A stretch of DNA of 64,000 nt from JAOXRU01 sp965247735 (GTDB taxonomy: Bacteria; Bacteroidota; Bacteroidia; Flavobacteriales; Flavobacteriaceae). Numbering within the stretch: the stretch's first letter is position 1; every line of letters starts with the position of its first letter. Position numbers and translations under genes: made by a program. Location: assembly GCA_965247735.1 (NCBI GenBank), contig CBDFHN010000002.1, positions 372,001-436,000 of the forward strand. Reading direction: 5' to 3'. Below the pieces are notes generated by a model. That model was not told the DNA's origin and did not search any database. It saw only the letters and a program-made list of their open reading frames with translations. Positions 25,975-35,542 of the stretch are shown here, piece by piece.

Positions 25975-28900
25975 TTAATGTTTTAAGGCTTTGGTAAGGC
26001 TTATTTGCAATTTAGTTTTCACCAATTGTTTGTTGAATTTTTTAATCTCCACATCAATCAGTTTTTGAAAATTGCTACTTACCTCTTTTAATCTTGTATT
26101 AAAAACCTGATACACTTCTTCTTGCTGCTTATTAGGCTTAAAATCTATACCATGTGCATTAATATCACTAGCCAAGGCACTTAAACGTCCGTAAAGCTTC
26201 ATTGGAGACCTAAAAGCATCTTCCCTAGCACCAGTAAGGTGTATATCATATAAGTTTCCAGAAATACTTGTTGCTGTATTTAATAACCTATTCGCTTTTT
26301 TTATATCTGCACTACGTTTTAACTTGGGAATTAGTATTGTTAATTCCTTTCTTATATCCTCAACAGTATTAATTGTAGAAACGGCAGTATTCATAGCATC
26401 TCTAAGCAGTAATGCTAATGCTACTTGTTTTTTGATATCAGTAATAGTACCAGCTGATTTTGGGTCTTTTATCACTGTTAACTCTTGAATATATTCCTTA
26501 TCATCTACAATAAGTTTTACTTTATAAGTATCAGGAACAGCCTTAGGTCCAAATTGACCTCTCCATAAATCTATATCCCAAGTTACTAGTGGTCTCCACC
26601 CTTCTCCATTGAGCTGTACCCATGGCCTACCTGGAGGTGTTGTCTTTAGTTTTGGTTTAAAAGTAGGTTCATATCTTAAGTTCCACATAATTCTATTGAT
26701 ACCTGCTTTGTTCTTTCCTTTTAAAGTTCTAATAACGGTATCATCATGTGTTAATATTTGTATTTCTACTTTCTGATGCAACGAATCTTTTAAATAGTAA
26801 TTGATATCTGCTCCATAAGATGGATTTCTCCCTGAATTAAAACTAGGTCCATCTGTTTTTATGGCTTGTTTGTCATTAAAACGATAGGCTTGCTGCAATG
26901 GAAATAAATGTGCATCTTCAGAAGTAACTTCATTTACATAATCGCGCAAAGGTGATATATTATCTAATATATAATATCCTCTACCGTAAGTACCTACAAC
27001 CAAATCATCAAAATGCTCTTGAATTTCTAACCAATATACTGGTGCTGGAGGAAGATTATTTCTAAAACGCATCCAATGGGCACCATCATCAAAACTGATA
27101 AAAATTCCGTTATCTACACCAAGGTATAACATGCCTTCCTTTTTAGGATCTTCTTTAATTACATGCGCATAGTGATGAATAGACTTTGGCATACTATCAG
27201 TTATCTTTTTCCATGTCTGTCCGTAATCTGACGTTTTATATACAAAGGCATCAAAATTACCTTCATAATGCAAATCTATAGCTGCATATACTGTTCCTTT
27301 ATGATATCTTGATATTTCTATATTCACTATTGTTCCCCATTTTGGAAGGTTAGGAATGTTTTTAGTTACATTTTCCCAATTGGCACCGCCATCTTTAGTA
27401 AGGTGTATTTGCCCATCATTACTTCCTGTCCAGATAAGACCTTCTTCCATTTTAGATTCCTGAATGCTTATCAATGTAGATCCATCAAAGGTCATAAGGT
27501 TATCAACTGCAATACCACCAGAACTTTGCTGATGTGTCTTGTCATTCAATGTTAAATCTGGACTAATTACCTGCCAACTATGGCCATTATCATCACTTTT
27601 ATGAACAAACTGACTCCCAACATATACTCTATGTTTTACATGAGGAGAAAAACTTAACGGAAAATTCCAATACCATCGGTATTTCATATCAGCAGCTGCC
27701 CATCCATAGCCTGCTTCTGGCCATACTCTAACATCTTGTGCATGTCCTGTTCTTGCATCATAACGTTCTAATCCGCCATCATAACACCCAGACCATACTA
27801 TATTACTATCAAAAGGATCGGGCTGCGCAAAACCACTCTCGCATCCACCTACACCTTGCCATAAGCCTATTGGAATATATCCTTGTAAACTATTACTAGG
27901 GCCTTTATAAGAATACCCATCTTGTCGGTTTCCATATACATTGTACGGTACTTGATTATCTACAGCCACATGATACATTTGCGCTATAGGCAATACTATA
28001 CGTTGAAACGATTTTCCATGATCCATACTAATACTAGCACAACCATCATGGGCTACCATAATGCGGTCTGGATTGGTAGGATCTATCCAAATATCATGAT
28101 TATCACCACCAGCGCTATAACCTCCTTTTAAGGTCTTACCACCATCTTTAGAGATGATAAACTTTACGTTCGCAAAATAGATTTCATCGGGACTGGAAGG
28201 AGATACACGCATACGCGTGTAATACGGTGCACGTTCGTTAATATCATGATTTCTGGTCACCAACGTCCAATGTTCTCCAAAATCTTCAGAACGGTACAAT
28301 GCAGGGCTTTCAATCTCGAATAATGCATATACTACATCTGGATTAGAAGGTGCAATGGCAACTCCAGTTTTACCTACTGGATGCTTTGCTCCCCCTGGCA
28401 ATCCTTTGGTATTCATATTATCCCAAGTATCGCCACCATCAGTAGATCTGTAGATTCCTCCTCCAGCCCCACCGCTGTTTAATCCCCATGTATTGATATG
28501 GATAGACCACATTCCTACCAATAATCGATCTGGATTTTTAGGATCTATCTCTATATCGGCAGCACCAGTATTTTCATCAATAAATAAAATTCGTTTCCAT
28601 GACTTTCCTCCATCTGTAGTTTTATAGATACCACGTTCTTGTTGGGGACCATTGGTATGCCCCAAAGCTGCTGCATATACAATATCTGGATTGGTAGGAT
28701 GAACAATAACACGGCCTATACGAGCTGTTTTTGCTAAGCCCATATTTTTCCATGTTTTACCTGCATCTTCAGACTTGTAGATACCATCTCCCATAGCATG
28801 AGCTGGGCGGATCAAAAAAGTTTCACCTGTTCCTACCCAAATTACATCTGGATTGGTTGGCGTTATAGCTATAGAACCTACAGAAGAAACTCCATTATCA

Positions 28901-29139
28901 TCAAAAATAGATCTCCATGATAAACCTGCGTTAGTAGTTTTCCATAAACCACCAGAAGCAGCGCCTATATAACTTATATTTGGATCTCCTGGAACACCTG
29001 CCACGGCAATTGCACGATTCCCTTCTGGACCTATAAATCTAAACTTTAGGTTTTCGAATACCTTATTATCTACTTGTGAAAATATAGCATTGGTACAGAT
29101 GCAGACCAGTACCAGTACTACTTTAATTTTTAGTTTCAT
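25975..29139 (-). CDS. Secreted BNR/VPS10-like repeat protein
   Basis: A 1054-aa protein with signal peptide (end near A-I-F-S-Q). From about 60 to 710 it holds at least nine Asp-box (S/T-x-D-x-G-x-x-W) turns, for example S-E-D-A-G-K-T-W, T-T-D-G-G-K-S-W, S-T-D-G-G-D-T-W, S-D-D-N-G-H-S-W and S-F-D-D-G-A-H-W, as in sortilin/VPS10 ten-bladed propellers and related glycosyl-hydrolase-like exoproteins. After ~760 comes an Ig-like part (I-M-W-N-L-R-Y-E-P) and a helical C-terminal region. No CHU_C or T9SS type A tail is visible. Enzymatic activity is unknown. The gene starts 35 bp upstream of pldA's region and may share its transcript. Confidence 0.8.
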   Translation of the reverse strand: MKLKIKVVLVLVCICTNAIFSQVDNKVFENLKFRFIGPEGNRAIAVAGVPGDPNISYIGAASGGLWKTTNAGLSWRSIFDDNGVSSVGSIAITPTNPDVIWVGTGETFLIRPAHAMGDGIYKSEDAGKTWKNMGLAKTARIGRVIVHPTNPDIVYAAALGHTNGPQQERGIYKTTDGGKSWKRILFIDENTGAADIEIDPKNPDRLLVGMWSIHINTWGLNSGGAGGGIYRSTDGGDTWDNMNTKGLPGGAKHPVGKTGVAIAPSNPDVVYALFEIESPALYRSEDFGEHWTLVTRNHDINERAPYYTRMRVSPSSPDEIYFANVKFIISKDGGKTLKGGYSAGGDNHDIWIDPTNPDRIMVAHDGCASISMDHGKSFQRIVLPIAQMYHVAVDNQVPYNVYGNRQDGYSYKGPSNSLQGYIPIGLWQGVGGCESGFAQPDPFDSNIVWSGCYDGGLERYDARTGHAQDVRVWPEAGYGWAAADMKYRWYWNFPLSFSPHVKHRVYVGSQFVHKSDDNGHSWQVISPDLTLNDKTHQQSSGGIAVDNLMTFDGSTLISIQESKMEEGLIWTGSNDGQIHLTKDGGANWENVTKNIPNLPKWGTIVNIEISRYHKGTVYAAIDLHYEGNFDAFVYKTSDYGQTWKKITDSMPKSIHHYAHVIKEDPKKEGMLYLGVDNGIFISFDDGAHWMRFRNNLPPAPVYWLEIQEHFDDLVVGTYGRGYYILDNISPLRDYVNEVTSEDAHLFPLQQAYRFNDKQAIKTDGPSFNSGRNPSYGADINYYLKDSLHQKVEIQILTHDDTVIRTLKGKNKAGINRIMWNLRYEPTFKPKLKTTPPGRPWVQLNGEGWRPLVTWDIDLWRGQFGPKAVPDTYKVKLIVDDKEYIQELTVIKDPKSAGTITDIKKQVALALLLRDAMNTAVSTINTVEDIRKELTILIPKLKRSADIKKANRLLNTATSISGNLYDIHLTGAREDAFRSPMKLYGRLSALASDINAHGIDFKPNKQQEEVYQVFNTRLKEVSSNFQKLIDVEIKKFNKQLVKTKLQISLTKALKH

Positions 29140-29177
29140 TCTTGCTTAGTTAGTTAGTTTTGTTGATTTCTTATTAT

Positions 29178-29525
29178 TTATTTTAAGTTGGTAATTGCTA
29201 ATTGCAATATGTTAAGTACCGTCTCTAAGGGAATATCTTTATTTGGGTTTATCCGCATTATTTTCATTCTAGACCTATTGCCTTGTTCAAGTGCTGGATG
29301 CTCAATTAGGTTTCCATCAACAATACCTATATAAGGTTCTTTTGTTACTTTGTCTGTCCATAAGTAACAAAATCGTTTTCCTTTATAACAAAAGAAAGGC
29401 ATGCTATAGCTCCACTTTTCGGTGATATGAGCATTTAAATCCAGAATTATTGTTCTTAAAGTTAATAAACAGCTTTTATGCGGTTCATACTTTTCTAAAT
29501 AATAGTGATCTATGGCTTCTTTCAT
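29178..29525 (-). CDS. DUF1801 domain protein
   Basis: The frame can start at 29618 (146 aa), but the first 31 residues derive from an upstream DNA repeat, and the family normally begins at about M-K-E-A-I-D-H-Y-Y, so I place the start at 29525 (115 aa). Core motifs are H-K-S-C-L-L-T-L-R, W-S-Y-S-M-P-F-F-C-Y-K-G-K-R-F-C-Y-L-W-T-D, P-Y-I-G-I-V-D-G and G-N-R-S-R-M-K. These proteins share the YdhG/CyaY-like fold; their biochemical role is not known. Confidence 0.8.
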   Translation of the reverse strand: MKEAIDHYYLEKYEPHKSCLLTLRTIILDLNAHITEKWSYSMPFFCYKGKRFCYLWTDKVTKEPYIGIVDGNLIEHPALEQGNRSRMKIMRINPNKDIPLETVLNILQLAITNLK

Positions 29526-29550
29526 GTATCTTTCTTTGTTTTTATTAAAT

Positions 29551-29815
29551 CGGTCACATGGTACATCTTTATTAGTCATCTCCTTGGGTGTAGAAGCCTT
29601 TGTGAATGGATGTTTCATGTGTCTATATCTATTTTTATTAAATCGGTCACATGTTGTTCGCTATTAGTCATTCCCTTGGGTGATAAACTCTTTAGCATGC
29701 TCGGTTCATGTTATACTTATTGTTTTTTAACGGTCACATGCTGTTCGCTTTTAATCATCTCCTTGGGTGATAAGCTTTTTAGTATGCTCGGTTCATTTCT
29801 TTATATTAGTTTACA
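29551..29815. repeat. Three direct repeats of about 90 bp upstream of DUF1801 gene
   Basis: Units begin cggtcacatg at 29551, 29644 and 29731 (spacing 93 and 87 bp). Each continues with a gttcgct-like block, attagtcat, ccttgggtg and a gctcggttcat end. The first unit overlaps the extended 5' part of the DUF1801 frame; the other two are outside it. Read on the minus strand each gives an M-…-S-P-K-E-M-T-N-like peptide, suggesting decayed duplicates of a short leader. Confidence 0.8.
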
Positions 29816-29886
29816 AAATTGGCCTCCTGTTGTTTGCCTATAATCTTAAAGTGATACTAATTTTTATCATAAGCTTAGCTGTAACC

Positions 29887-32394
29887 TTATCGAACTAAGC
29901 TAAAATTACCATTTCTTTTATGCATATTTCCTTCAGAGTCAATCAACTGAAGTACAAACCAATAATCTGATGCAGGTAATAGTTTGTTATTATACATCCC
30001 ATCCCATCCATTGCTATACGGATTAAGCTTAACAACTAATTTTCCATAGCGATCAAAAATATGCAGTGAAGATACAGGAAACTGTTCTGGTTTTACACCT
30101 ACTACCTGCCATTTATCATTTACATGATCATTATTTGGTGAAAAGAATTTAGGAAAACCAATTACTCCAATTTCTATCTTACTAAGACCACAACCATTTT
30201 TATCATTAACATATAATACATGAAATCCTGAAGATACATTATCAAAAAAAGCAGCATCTTGATAAGGACCAAATGCATTATCTAAGGAAAACTCATAATC
30301 TCCCAAGCCTAAGTTATGATCATCATTATTGATTTCAACTGAGTTATTACTAGTACCTGTTGTTATGTTAATATCTGCAATACTAAGTACTGCTGGACTA
30401 GACCCTTTTACCACTACCGTTTTTGGAATAGCCATGCAATTGAGAGTTGAAGTAGCAATTACAGTATAACTACCAGGAGTATCAACACTAAGGGATGAAT
30501 TACTTCCCAGCGGCTGTCCAGCTTCGTTTGTCCATTGATAGGTATAGGTTCCTTTAGTATCATATATCCTTAAAACAACAGAAGAGTCTTTACAAAGTAT
30601 AACTTCAGAATCTGTTTCAAATTCTGGCAAATCATTAACTTTTAGGGTTAAATAAGGCCCTAATCCATAACAATTGCTATTATCATCACTTTCTACTCTA
30701 ACATATATTTCTTGATTTCCTGGAGTCTCATTCGTATAATTGACAGGAAGTTGATTCTGTTCTAACAAGGCATCATTTAGGCTTTTGTAATAATAGACAC
30801 TTAAATTTTGACCACTAGTAAATTCTGAAAGGAATGCTGTTGTTGCCAAGCTTAGATCAAAAATATGTAGCCCATCAGTAATTGAATCATCATCACAAAC
30901 ACTTAGCTCTTCTCCGATATAACCAACTGGAAAAGAAGTGGTACTTACATCCAAGTTTACGGTTGCCACATTATAACAGCCAATAGCATTTGTTACCCTT
31001 GCATAAACAACATTTGCAGTGGCATTATTAAAAGGCATGGGAGCAATAGTATTCGTGAAATTATCTGCATTCATAAAAGAGGAATGATAACTTACCATTA
31101 GACTTGAATCTCCCATGGTTATAACATCGTTAATTTCATTAAGATTAAAATCTGTAAAACCATCAGCCAGCCCATCCTCATCACAATTCTTAAAATCTAC
31201 ATTAAAAACTATATTGGGTAGTAAATTTATAGTAGCATCTACTGGTGTGCGCAGTCCATTAAGACAACCATTTTCTGATGCCAACACATAATAAGTAGTA
31301 CTTGCTGTTAAAATTGGGGTTGTAAAGGCTGTGCCGGTATAAAGCAAGTTTCCGTTTTCTAGTGCATCATACCACAATACATTTCCTGCAGTAGCGGTGG
31401 CAGATAATGTTAAAGAACCTGCTCCACATCTATCTGTATCAGAAACGTTTTCAATACTAGCTATGGTAATTTTTGTGCTTCCCGAAATATAAATAACAGG
31501 ATCTCCTGGCATTCCTCCATATTCTACAATATATCCTTTGGGCTGATATGAACCACTTAATTCTCCAGTATTACTTAAATCATTCCATGAACCAGCGGCA
31601 CCTATACCTGGAGCAGTAATATGTGCATAATCTTCATCTCCAAACTGATTGGGTTCATTGGTATTCCAATTTGCATAATTTGGACTACTACCGTTTGCCA
31701 GTCCATTCCAAAATACAGTGCCCGCTTCTGGACCTGTACGCCATTTCCAAATGCCTTCACTTTCTGCATCACTTCCTCCAATCCATCCAGCACCTGATAC
31801 TTGTTTTCCAGCAAATTGTGCTTCATCATCTGTTACTAAGGTCGCTAAATATCCTTGTAGTCCAAAATATGTTCTTCCTTCTGCTTCTGTCTTTGCTTTT
31901 GTCCAAGTAATGCCTAAATCAGACACATATTCATAATAATGATCTGTTGATGATAAATAATTAGCATCTCCTAAAGTAATTGAAAAGACTTTTTCGCCAG
32001 AAATAGCTACCAAACTACTCTCAAAAACAACATCTTTTACAGCCGCAATTATAGCGATATAATCTATCAATGGATTAGTACTACTTTTTATAGTTAGTTT
32101 GCCTTCATTTATATTCCAAGTGCTGCTAATATTTGGGTGACTCCCCGTTAAAATCAACCGATCATTTATGGATGAATACCCTGAAGATATTTGAATATAT
32201 ATGGCTTCGATCTCCGTATCATCAGGATCAACTATATTAAAATCCGTAACAATATTAATTTGACTTAATGGACAATAAAACTGATCTCCGATAGCAGTAA
32301 CAACTGGAGGAATATTAATTTGGCTCCACCCCGAATAAAAAATACAAGAAACAAGAATAAAAAAAGCTGAGGCCGTTTTAAAATACATTGACAA
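29887..32394 (-). CDS. T9SS type B sorted protein with C-type-lectin domain
   Basis: An 835-aa secreted protein. Signal peptide ~1-25. Cadherin/Ig-like stretch 30-140. A C-type-lectin-like domain at about 150-292 (Y-Y-E-Y-V start, W-I-G-G-S-D, W-K-W-R-T-G-P-E-A-G, N-W-N-T-N-E-P-N, then Y-I-V-E-Y-G). Several Ig/CHU-type modules follow (T-Y-Y-V-L-A-S-E-N-G-C; Y-T-V-I-A-T). A CHU_C gliding-motility-type C-terminal domain occupies ~745-835 (F-F-S-P-N-N-D-H-V-N-D-K-W, I-F-D-R-Y-G-K-L-V, N-G-W-D-G-M-Y-N). The last is the type B signal for export and anchoring through the Bacteroidota T9SS. Likely an adhesin binding glycans or surfaces. Confidence 0.88.
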   Translation of the reverse strand: MSMYFKTASAFFILVSCIFYSGWSQINIPPVVTAIGDQFYCPLSQINIVTDFNIVDPDDTEIEAIYIQISSGYSSINDRLILTGSHPNISSTWNINEGKLTIKSSTNPLIDYIAIIAAVKDVVFESSLVAISGEKVFSITLGDANYLSSTDHYYEYVSDLGITWTKAKTEAEGRTYFGLQGYLATLVTDDEAQFAGKQVSGAGWIGGSDAESEGIWKWRTGPEAGTVFWNGLANGSSPNYANWNTNEPNQFGDEDYAHITAPGIGAAGSWNDLSNTGELSGSYQPKGYIVEYGGMPGDPVIYISGSTKITIASIENVSDTDRCGAGSLTLSATATAGNVLWYDALENGNLLYTGTAFTTPILTASTTYYVLASENGCLNGLRTPVDATINLLPNIVFNVDFKNCDEDGLADGFTDFNLNEINDVITMGDSSLMVSYHSSFMNADNFTNTIAPMPFNNATANVVYARVTNAIGCYNVATVNLDVSTTSFPVGYIGEELSVCDDDSITDGLHIFDLSLATTAFLSEFTSGQNLSVYYYKSLNDALLEQNQLPVNYTNETPGNQEIYVRVESDDNSNCYGLGPYLTLKVNDLPEFETDSEVILCKDSSVVLRIYDTKGTYTYQWTNEAGQPLGSNSSLSVDTPGSYTVIATSTLNCMAIPKTVVVKGSSPAVLSIADINITTGTSNNSVEINNDDHNLGLGDYEFSLDNAFGPYQDAAFFDNVSSGFHVLYVNDKNGCGLSKIEIGVIGFPKFFSPNNDHVNDKWQVVGVKPEQFPVSSLHIFDRYGKLVVKLNPYSNGWDGMYNNKLLPASDYWFVLQLIDSEGNMHKRNGNFSLVR

Positions 32395-32693
32395 CTAGTT
32401 AGTTCGTTAAAAAAAAAATCACACAACATATTACTCCATTAATAAGTTATAAAACATTTGTTTTGCAACTGTGATATCCTTTAGTATTAATTGCTCAGTG
32501 GTTTAATTTCTTCTTTAGTTAGTTTAAAGATTACTGGCGCTAATAAAACAAAAAAATCACTATGTTTTACATAAAACTGTAGTAAACATACAATCAACAA
32601 CTTAATTACTCAGGAGTTGAATCATTTACGATCAATACTTGCAAAGTGTAATTTATACCCAATTCAAACAAATATATTTTATATATTAACGGC
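32395..32693. other. Divergent intergenic region
   Basis: About 300 bp between the lectin gene (minus) and adenine deaminase (plus). AT-rich, no ORF. It must hold both promoters. The stretch just before 32694 (…aaatatattttatatattaac…) is extremely AT-rich; no purine-type riboswitch fold was evident by eye. Confidence 0.5.
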
Positions 32694-34319
32694 ATGCAAA
32701 TACAAGGAAAAATAATTGATATTCTCAATAGAAGAATTTATAAAGGTGAACTTACTGTTAAAGAAGGGAAAATTATAGCTATTACAGAAAAAGATCATGC
32801 TATAGACACCTATCTTCTCCCTGGTTTTATTGATGCACATATTCATATAGAAAGTGCAATGTTGGTGCCTTCAGAATTTGCTAGATTGGCGGTATTACAT
32901 GGTAGCGTTGCAACAGTTTCTGACCCACATGAAATTGCAAATGTACTTGGGGTTCCTGGAGTAGAATTCATGATCGAAAACGGTAAAAAAGTACCGTTTA
33001 AGTTCAATTTTGGTGCTCCTTCCTGTGTTCCTGCAACAGCATTTGAAACTGCTGGAGCTGTTATTGATTCTGAAGATATTAAAAAACTTTTGGCTTCTGA
33101 TGATATTAAGTATTTAACAGAAATGATGAATTACCCTGGTGTACTTTTTAAGGATGAAGAAGTACTCAAAAAAATAGCATGGGCAAAGCATTATAACAAA
33201 CCTGTAGACGGACATGCGCCAGGACTTAGAGGTGATAAAGCAAAGCAATATATTGATGCTGGTATTACCACAGATCATGAGTGTTTTACCTATGAGGAAG
33301 CTGCCGAAAAGCTATCTTATGGTATGAAAATTATTATTAGAGAAGGTAGTGCTGCCAAAAACTTTGATGCGCTTATAAACCTACTTCCCGAAAATTATAA
33401 AAACATGATGTTTTGTTCTGATGACAAACATCCGGATGATTTAATTGTTGGACATATCAACAAGCTTGTAGCCAGAGCTATTGCTCTAGATATGGATTTG
33501 TATAATGTACTACAGGCGGCTTGTCTAAACCCTATTGATCATTATAATCTTGATGTGGGAGAGTTAAAGGTTGGTGATCCTGCTGATTTTATTGAAATAG
33601 ATAATACTAGAGATTTTAATGTGTTGCGTACCTTTATAGATGGCCAATGTGTGGCAGAAAACGGCGTATCGAATATAGAGCCCGTAGCTTTTGATACTCC
33701 AAACAATTTTAATACTTCCAAAAAACAGATTAATGACTTTAAAATAGTTGGTAACAAACCACTAATACGTGTTATTGAAGCTATTGATAAGGAATTGATT
33801 ACCAACCAGATTATTACTAATGCTAAATTAAAAGATGACTGCTATATTGCTGATATTGATAATGATATTTTAAAGATAACTGTTGTTAATAGGTATCATA
33901 ATGAAGAACCAGCATTGGCTTTTATTAAAAACTTTGGGCTAAAAGAAGGTGCTATTGCTTCTTCGGTAGCTCATGATTGCCACAATATAGTGGCAGTTGG
34001 GACTTCGGATGAACATATATGTAATGCTGTAAATGCATTAATTGCTGCCAAAGGTGGTGTCTGTGCTGTTTCTGATACCGAAACTAAACTATTAGCATTG
34101 CCTGTTGCTGGTATTATGAGTGATAAAGATGGATGGGAAACAGGAAAATTATATGAAGAAATTGATGCTATGGCAAAAACACTTGGTTGTACACTAACAG
34201 CTCCCTTTATGACACTTTCTTTTATGGCGCTATTAGTAATTCCTTCTTTAAAACTAAGTAATAAAGGCTTGTTTGATGGTACCAATTTTGAGTTTACCGC
34301 TGTAGGGGTTGATGACTAG
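32694..34319 (+). CDS. ade: Adenine deaminase
   Basis: A 541-aa amidohydrolase-family enzyme that converts adenine to hypoxanthine and ammonia. The metal-binding D-A-H-I-H-I-E-S motif is near 48-55, T-V-S-D-P-H-E-I near 76-83, and there is a conserved D-G-H-A-P-G block near 178, D-H-E-C near 200, and F-C-S-D-D-K-H-P near 246. The A-V-S-D-T-E-T-K-L-L-A-L-P-V-A-G-I-M-S block and the P-F-M-T-L-S-F-M-A-L-L-V-I-P end are typical of Ade. Length matches the family. Stands alone on the plus strand and is followed by repeat-rich non-coding DNA. Confidence 0.95.
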   Translation: MQIQGKIIDILNRRIYKGELTVKEGKIIAITEKDHAIDTYLLPGFIDAHIHIESAMLVPSEFARLAVLHGSVATVSDPHEIANVLGVPGVEFMIENGKKVPFKFNFGAPSCVPATAFETAGAVIDSEDIKKLLASDDIKYLTEMMNYPGVLFKDEEVLKKIAWAKHYNKPVDGHAPGLRGDKAKQYIDAGITTDHECFTYEEAAEKLSYGMKIIIREGSAAKNFDALINLLPENYKNMMFCSDDKHPDDLIVGHINKLVARAIALDMDLYNVLQAACLNPIDHYNLDVGELKVGDPADFIEIDNTRDFNVLRTFIDGQCVAENGVSNIEPVAFDTPNNFNTSKKQINDFKIVGNKPLIRVIEAIDKELITNQIITNAKLKDDCYIADIDNDILKITVVNRYHNEEPALAFIKNFGLKEGAIASSVAHDCHNIVAVGTSDEHICNAVNALIAAKGGVCAVSDTETKLLALPVAGIMSDKDGWETGKLYEEIDAMAKTLGCTLTAPFMTLSFMALLVIPSLKLSNKGLFDGTNFEFTAVGVDD

Positions 34320-34324
34320 AAAAA

Positions 34325-34600
34325 TGTGTATTTGTTTATTGCATACTCATTCTTTAAAACTGTTTATTCGTTTATTGCTCACTCTTACCTTAAAGCTGTG
34401 TATTCGTTTATTGACTACTCGTGCTCTTGATTTTGTTTAATTGGTTACACGGTTGGCACTGCTGTACTATTGCCTTTTGGCTTTTCGCTATTGGCTAGAT
34501 AACTGTTTATTTGTTTATTGCTTACTCATGCTCTTGACTTTGTTTAATTGGTTAAATGGTTAACACTGCTGTACTATTGTCTTTTTTCTTGTTTGAAAAC
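34325..34600. repeat. Dispersed ctgtttatttgyttactc repeat, second locus
   Basis: Four to five imperfect copies of the same core seen at 8041-8400: gtgtatttgtttattgcatactc, ctgtttattcgtttattgctcactc, gtgtattcgtttattgactactcgtgctcttgattttgtttaattgg and ctgtttatttgtttattgcttactcatgctcttgactttgtttaattgg. They alternate with cactgctgtactattg. Lies just after the ade stop. Confidence 0.75.
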
Positions 34601-34740
34601 CACAAAGCATCAATAATATTTAATTAAAAACTAAACATTAAACATTGAGAAGAGTATTAAGACACCTAATCAAGAAACTTTTTAGTTAACAAGAAACTGT
34701 CTTATGTCTTGTCTCTAGCAGCGCAGCGGTCTTTTTTCCT

Positions 34741-35047
34741 GCAACCCCTTGTTGAACTGTCTATAGGTTCTACTTTAATACCCACAACCCCATTGCATAC
34801 CTAGTGTTGAGTATCAACTTAAAACCTGCAACCCCTTGTTGAACTGTCTATAGGTTCTACTTTAATACCCACAACCCCATTGCATACCTAGTGTTGAGTA
34901 TCAACTTAAAACCTGTAGACTCTTGTGGTACTGTCTATAGGTTCTACTTTAATACCCACAACCCCATTGCATACCTAGTGTTGGGTGCTAATTTAAGACC
35001 TGTAGACTCTTGTGGTACTGTCTGTAGGTTCTACTTTAATACCCACA
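34741..35047. repeat. 87-bp tandem repeat, about 3.5 units
   Basis: Units start at 34741, 34828, 34915 and 35002 (exactly 87 bp apart). Each contains gtctataggttctactttaatacccacaa and a ctagtgttgagtatcaactt block. Units 3 and 4 begin acctgtagactcttgtgg…; in them the acctgtagac and gtct(a/g)taggt arms can pair as a ~10-bp stem. No ORF spans the array. Confidence 0.9.
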
Positions 35048-35400
35048 ACCATCTAAACAACGTGGTATAGGACGTTAACCAAGTACCTATAGACACCTAT
35101 ATAACGTAGCATAGGTACGTAATGAACCTAGCTACACCATCTAAACAACGTACTGCAGTACCTTAACCAAATACCTACAGACACCTATATAACGTGGTGT
35201 AGGTACGTCCTGAACCTACCGTAACCACCTAAACAACGTGGTGTAGGACGTTAACCAAGTACCTACAGACACCTATATAACGTGGTGTAGGACGTTAACC
35301 AAGTACCTACAGACACCTATATAACGTGGTATAGCTACGTCCTGAACCTACCACAACCACCTAAACAACATAGTGTAGGAGGTTCAGAACGTACTGTAAG
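35048..35400. repeat. 88-bp tandem repeat, diverged continuation of the 87-bp array
   Basis: Units start at about 35048, 35136, 35224 and 35356; the third carries an internal 44-bp duplication (ggacgttaaccaagtacct…), so spacing is 88, 88 and 132. Each has cctaaacaacgtggtgtagg, an acctacagacacctatataacgtgg block and a tacgtcctgaacctacc end. The acctaca and tgtaggt arms can pair. Aligned to the 87-bp units, the cctgtagac/cctacagac and gtgttgag/gtgtagga blocks correspond, so both sets appear to share one origin. Confidence 0.85.
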
Positions 35401-35542
35401 TAACATCAAAATATTGCTATAGTATTCCATTTTAACACTAAAAATAGTAAGCAAGAACGGTCAACGCTATTCATTGACAATTACATCAATAGTATTCTAA
35501 GCTATTTCTTTCGGTTAGGAAAATCAATACCAATAGGTATTA

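Noticed and set aside
29505..29843. 112-aa plus-strand frame with repeated C-S-L-L-V-I-P-L-G-D-K peptides
   Set aside because: Antisense to the DUF1801 leader and generated by the ~90-bp DNA repeats.
32395..32693. Purine riboswitch upstream of adenine deaminase
   Set aside because: I looked for the three-way junction with its conserved loop words and found only AT-rich sequence without matching stems.
34741..35400. CRISPR-like array
   Set aside because: Units are 87-88 bp long and repeated throughout, without unique spacers of regular size, and no cas genes are near.
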